Positions 6,451 through 7,354 of a stretch of DNA of 7,354 bases are shown here, in pieces. The notes under the pieces were generated by a model. It was given only the letters and a program-made list of their open reading frames with translations. It searched no databases and had not been told where the DNA came from. Location: NCBI GenBank assembly GCA_003553895.1, contig PWFM01000176.1, positions 1 through 7,354 of the forward strand. The letters run 5' to 3'. The first letter of the stretch is position 1. Each line of letters starts with the position of its first letter. Source of the DNA: Syntrophomonadaceae bacterium (GTDB taxonomy: Bacteria > Bacillota > Dethiobacteria > DTU022). A program made the position numbers and the translations under genes.

Positions 6451-7354
6451 ATGCAAAAAAATAAGCCCGGAGGCGGGCGAAAAACCGGCAGCCTCTTTTG
6501 CGCCGCGGTATCGCTGATGCAAAAAAGCAGGCTCCTCCTGTTTCAGGCGACCCTCCTGTTTGCGGTCTCAGCCCTGCTTTTACCGGCGTGCGCCCCGGAA
6601 AGAAAACCGGCAGCCCTGGAAGAAGGCGAAAAGGAAATAGAAGAACAGCCCGGGATAAAAATCCTGGACTACAGGCTCCCGGAAGGCGAATTTTACAGGG
6701 GCGACACCGTCCAGGCCGAGATTACCGTGCAAAACAACACCGGGCGGGAAGAGTCATTTTTCGCCGGCTGCAGCATCAAGGATCCCTTAGGCCGTGACTT
6801 TGACCTGCCGGCCACTGCAATAAACCTGGCAGACGGGGAGAAAGATAATGTTGCTTTCAGCTGGCTTATCCCGGCCAAAACGGAGCTGGAAGATTTGATC
6901 AGCGGGCCCTACAAGGTCATTACCGCTCTCTGGTCGGAACAGCCCGGCACCGAGGGAGCGCAAAGGCTGGCCACCCTTGAAAAAGAAGCTCCCTTCCACA
7001 TCCTCAACCACACCGATCACTTCACCACTTTTGATAATAACCGGTGGGAAAAAAGCAGCCATCGCCTGGGTCTCGGCCATCTAGACCCCGGTAATGTTAC
7101 CACCATGGACAACAAGCTGGCTATCACCCTGCCGGAGGGAACTTACGACGGCGGGGAGATCAAGTCCGCGGCTGCCGATCACCTCTACGGCTCTTACCGG
7201 GCCAGGCTCAAACTGCCCGACGTGCCTTCATCGATCACCGGCTTTTTCCTTTATAAAGCCCCTGACTTCAAGCACGAAATTGACATCGAAATTGTAAACG
7301 GCCCCTGCGGAACGATCTGGTTTACCACCTACGCCTCTGGCGAAGTAAGCAACA
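6451..7354 (+). CDS. GH16 family glycoside hydrolase lipoprotein, beta-glucanase-like (3' truncated by window edge)
   Basis: The frame stays open from the ATG at 6451 to the right edge (301 codons seen). The N-terminus ends in a lipoprotein signal: a hydrophobic stretch at about 28-44, then lipobox L44-P-A-C47, so the mature protein should be lipid-anchored at Cys47 outside the cell. An acidic linker (about 57-66) precedes a beta-sandwich domain at about 68-186, with FYRGDTVQAEITVQNNTGRE typical of Ig-like or NEW3-like folds. The GH16 domain starts near 190: FDNNRWEKS, then TYDGGEIKS (231-239), YGSYRARLKLP (246-256) and the catalytic motif E276-I-D278-I-E280. The motif without an inserted residue (ExDxE) is the form seen in lichenases and xyloglucan-type enzymes rather than the ExDxxE of most laminarinases. 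It should cleave or remodel a beta-glucan, plausibly the product of the synthase just upstream. The first 22 residues are an unusual basic, Gly-rich extension before a second Met (6517). Confidence 0.93.
   Translation, partial: MQKNKPGGGRKTGSLFCAAVSLMQKSRLLLFQATLLFAVSALLLPACAPERKPAALEEGEKEIEEQPGIKILDYRLPEGEFYRGDTVQAEITVQNNTGREESFFAGCSIKDPLGRDFDLPATAINLADGEKDNVAFSWLIPAKTELEDLISGPYKVITALWSEQPGTEGAQRLATLEKEAPFHILNHTDHFTTFDNNRWEKSSHRLGLGHLDPGNVTTMDNKLAITLPEGTYDGGEIKSAAADHLYGSYRARLKLPDVPSSITGFFLYKAPDFKHEIDIEIVNGPCGTIWFTTYASGEVSN
6455..6478 (-). terminator. Terminator-like hairpin plus T-run, reverse orientation
   Basis: GCCCG (6465-6469), loop GAGG, CGGGC (6474-6478) is a perfect GC stem. On the minus strand it is followed by TT-A-TTTTTTT (complement of 6455-6464), the layout of an intrinsic terminator. 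On the plus strand the hairpin is followed by GAAAAACC, so it does not terminate the operon. It lies inside codons 2-10 of the lipoprotein gene. No minus-strand gene ends here within the window, so it may act on antisense or incoming convergent transcripts, may be a local fold near the start codon, or may be coincidence; a 5-bp stem is short. Confidence 0.25.

Noticed and set aside
6284..6517. Open frame of 77 codons spanning the synthase end and the gap
   Set aside because: It begins inside the synthase gene without a ribosome site, has no recognisable domain, and runs through the promoter region into the lipoprotein start.
6498..6797. Open frame of 99 codons on the plus strand overlapping the lipoprotein gene
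   Set aside because: It is rich in Arg, Gly and Pro as expected for an off-frame reading of GC-rich DNA. The frame from 6451 has a ribosome site, lipobox and GH16 motif across the same bases.

Overview
The window reads as one co-oriented (+ strand) gene cluster for making and tailoring an extracellular polysaccharide, most likely a beta-glucan, with its own two-component signalling pair set in the middle. By eye the DNA is moderately GC-rich, with strong GGAG-type ribosome binding sites, a SigA-like TATAAT box, and a lipobox-type signal peptide on the last gene. Together these suggest a Gram-positive, probably Clostridia-type Firmicute. This placement is an inference; no rRNA or taxonomic marker is present.

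Layout. (1) 1-1082 is the 3' part of a gene for a large secreted-type, glycoside-hydrolase-like protein (end of a TIM-barrel-like domain plus a beta-rich C-terminal region); its start lies off the left edge. (2) 1113-2273 encodes a membrane-anchored extracytoplasmic protein of unknown function. (3) 2263-3435 encodes a soluble PAS-HisKA-HATPase histidine kinase. (4) 3435-3806 encodes a receiver-only response regulator. (5) 3809-4945 encodes an N-terminally membrane-anchored, cytoplasmic HEAT-repeat protein. (6) 4942-6375 encodes a processive family 2 glycosyltransferase (polysaccharide synthase). (7) 6451-7354 is the 5' part of a lipoprotein gene with a beta-sandwich domain and a GH16 catalytic domain (motif EIDIE); it runs off the right edge.

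Genes 2-6 are tightly coupled: junctions are an 11-bp overlap, a 1-bp overlap, a 2-bp gap and a 4-bp ATGA overlap. Gene 1 ends 30 bp before gene 2 and is probably in the same transcript. The only real intergenic gap (6376-6450) carries a candidate promoter and a small palindrome just before the GH16 lipoprotein gene, which may therefore have extra, separate control.

Working model (inference): the GT2 enzyme polymerises and extrudes a glucan at the membrane. The GH16 lipoprotein and the upstream hydrolase-like protein trim or bind it outside. The anchored protein of gene 2 acts on the outer face, and the HEAT protein acts as an inner-face scaffold. No PilZ domain or other c-di-GMP module is visible, so control could instead pass from the PAS kinase through the output-less receiver, perhaps by direct contact with the HEAT protein or the synthase. 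No RNA gene, mobile element, CRISPR array or attachment site was seen.
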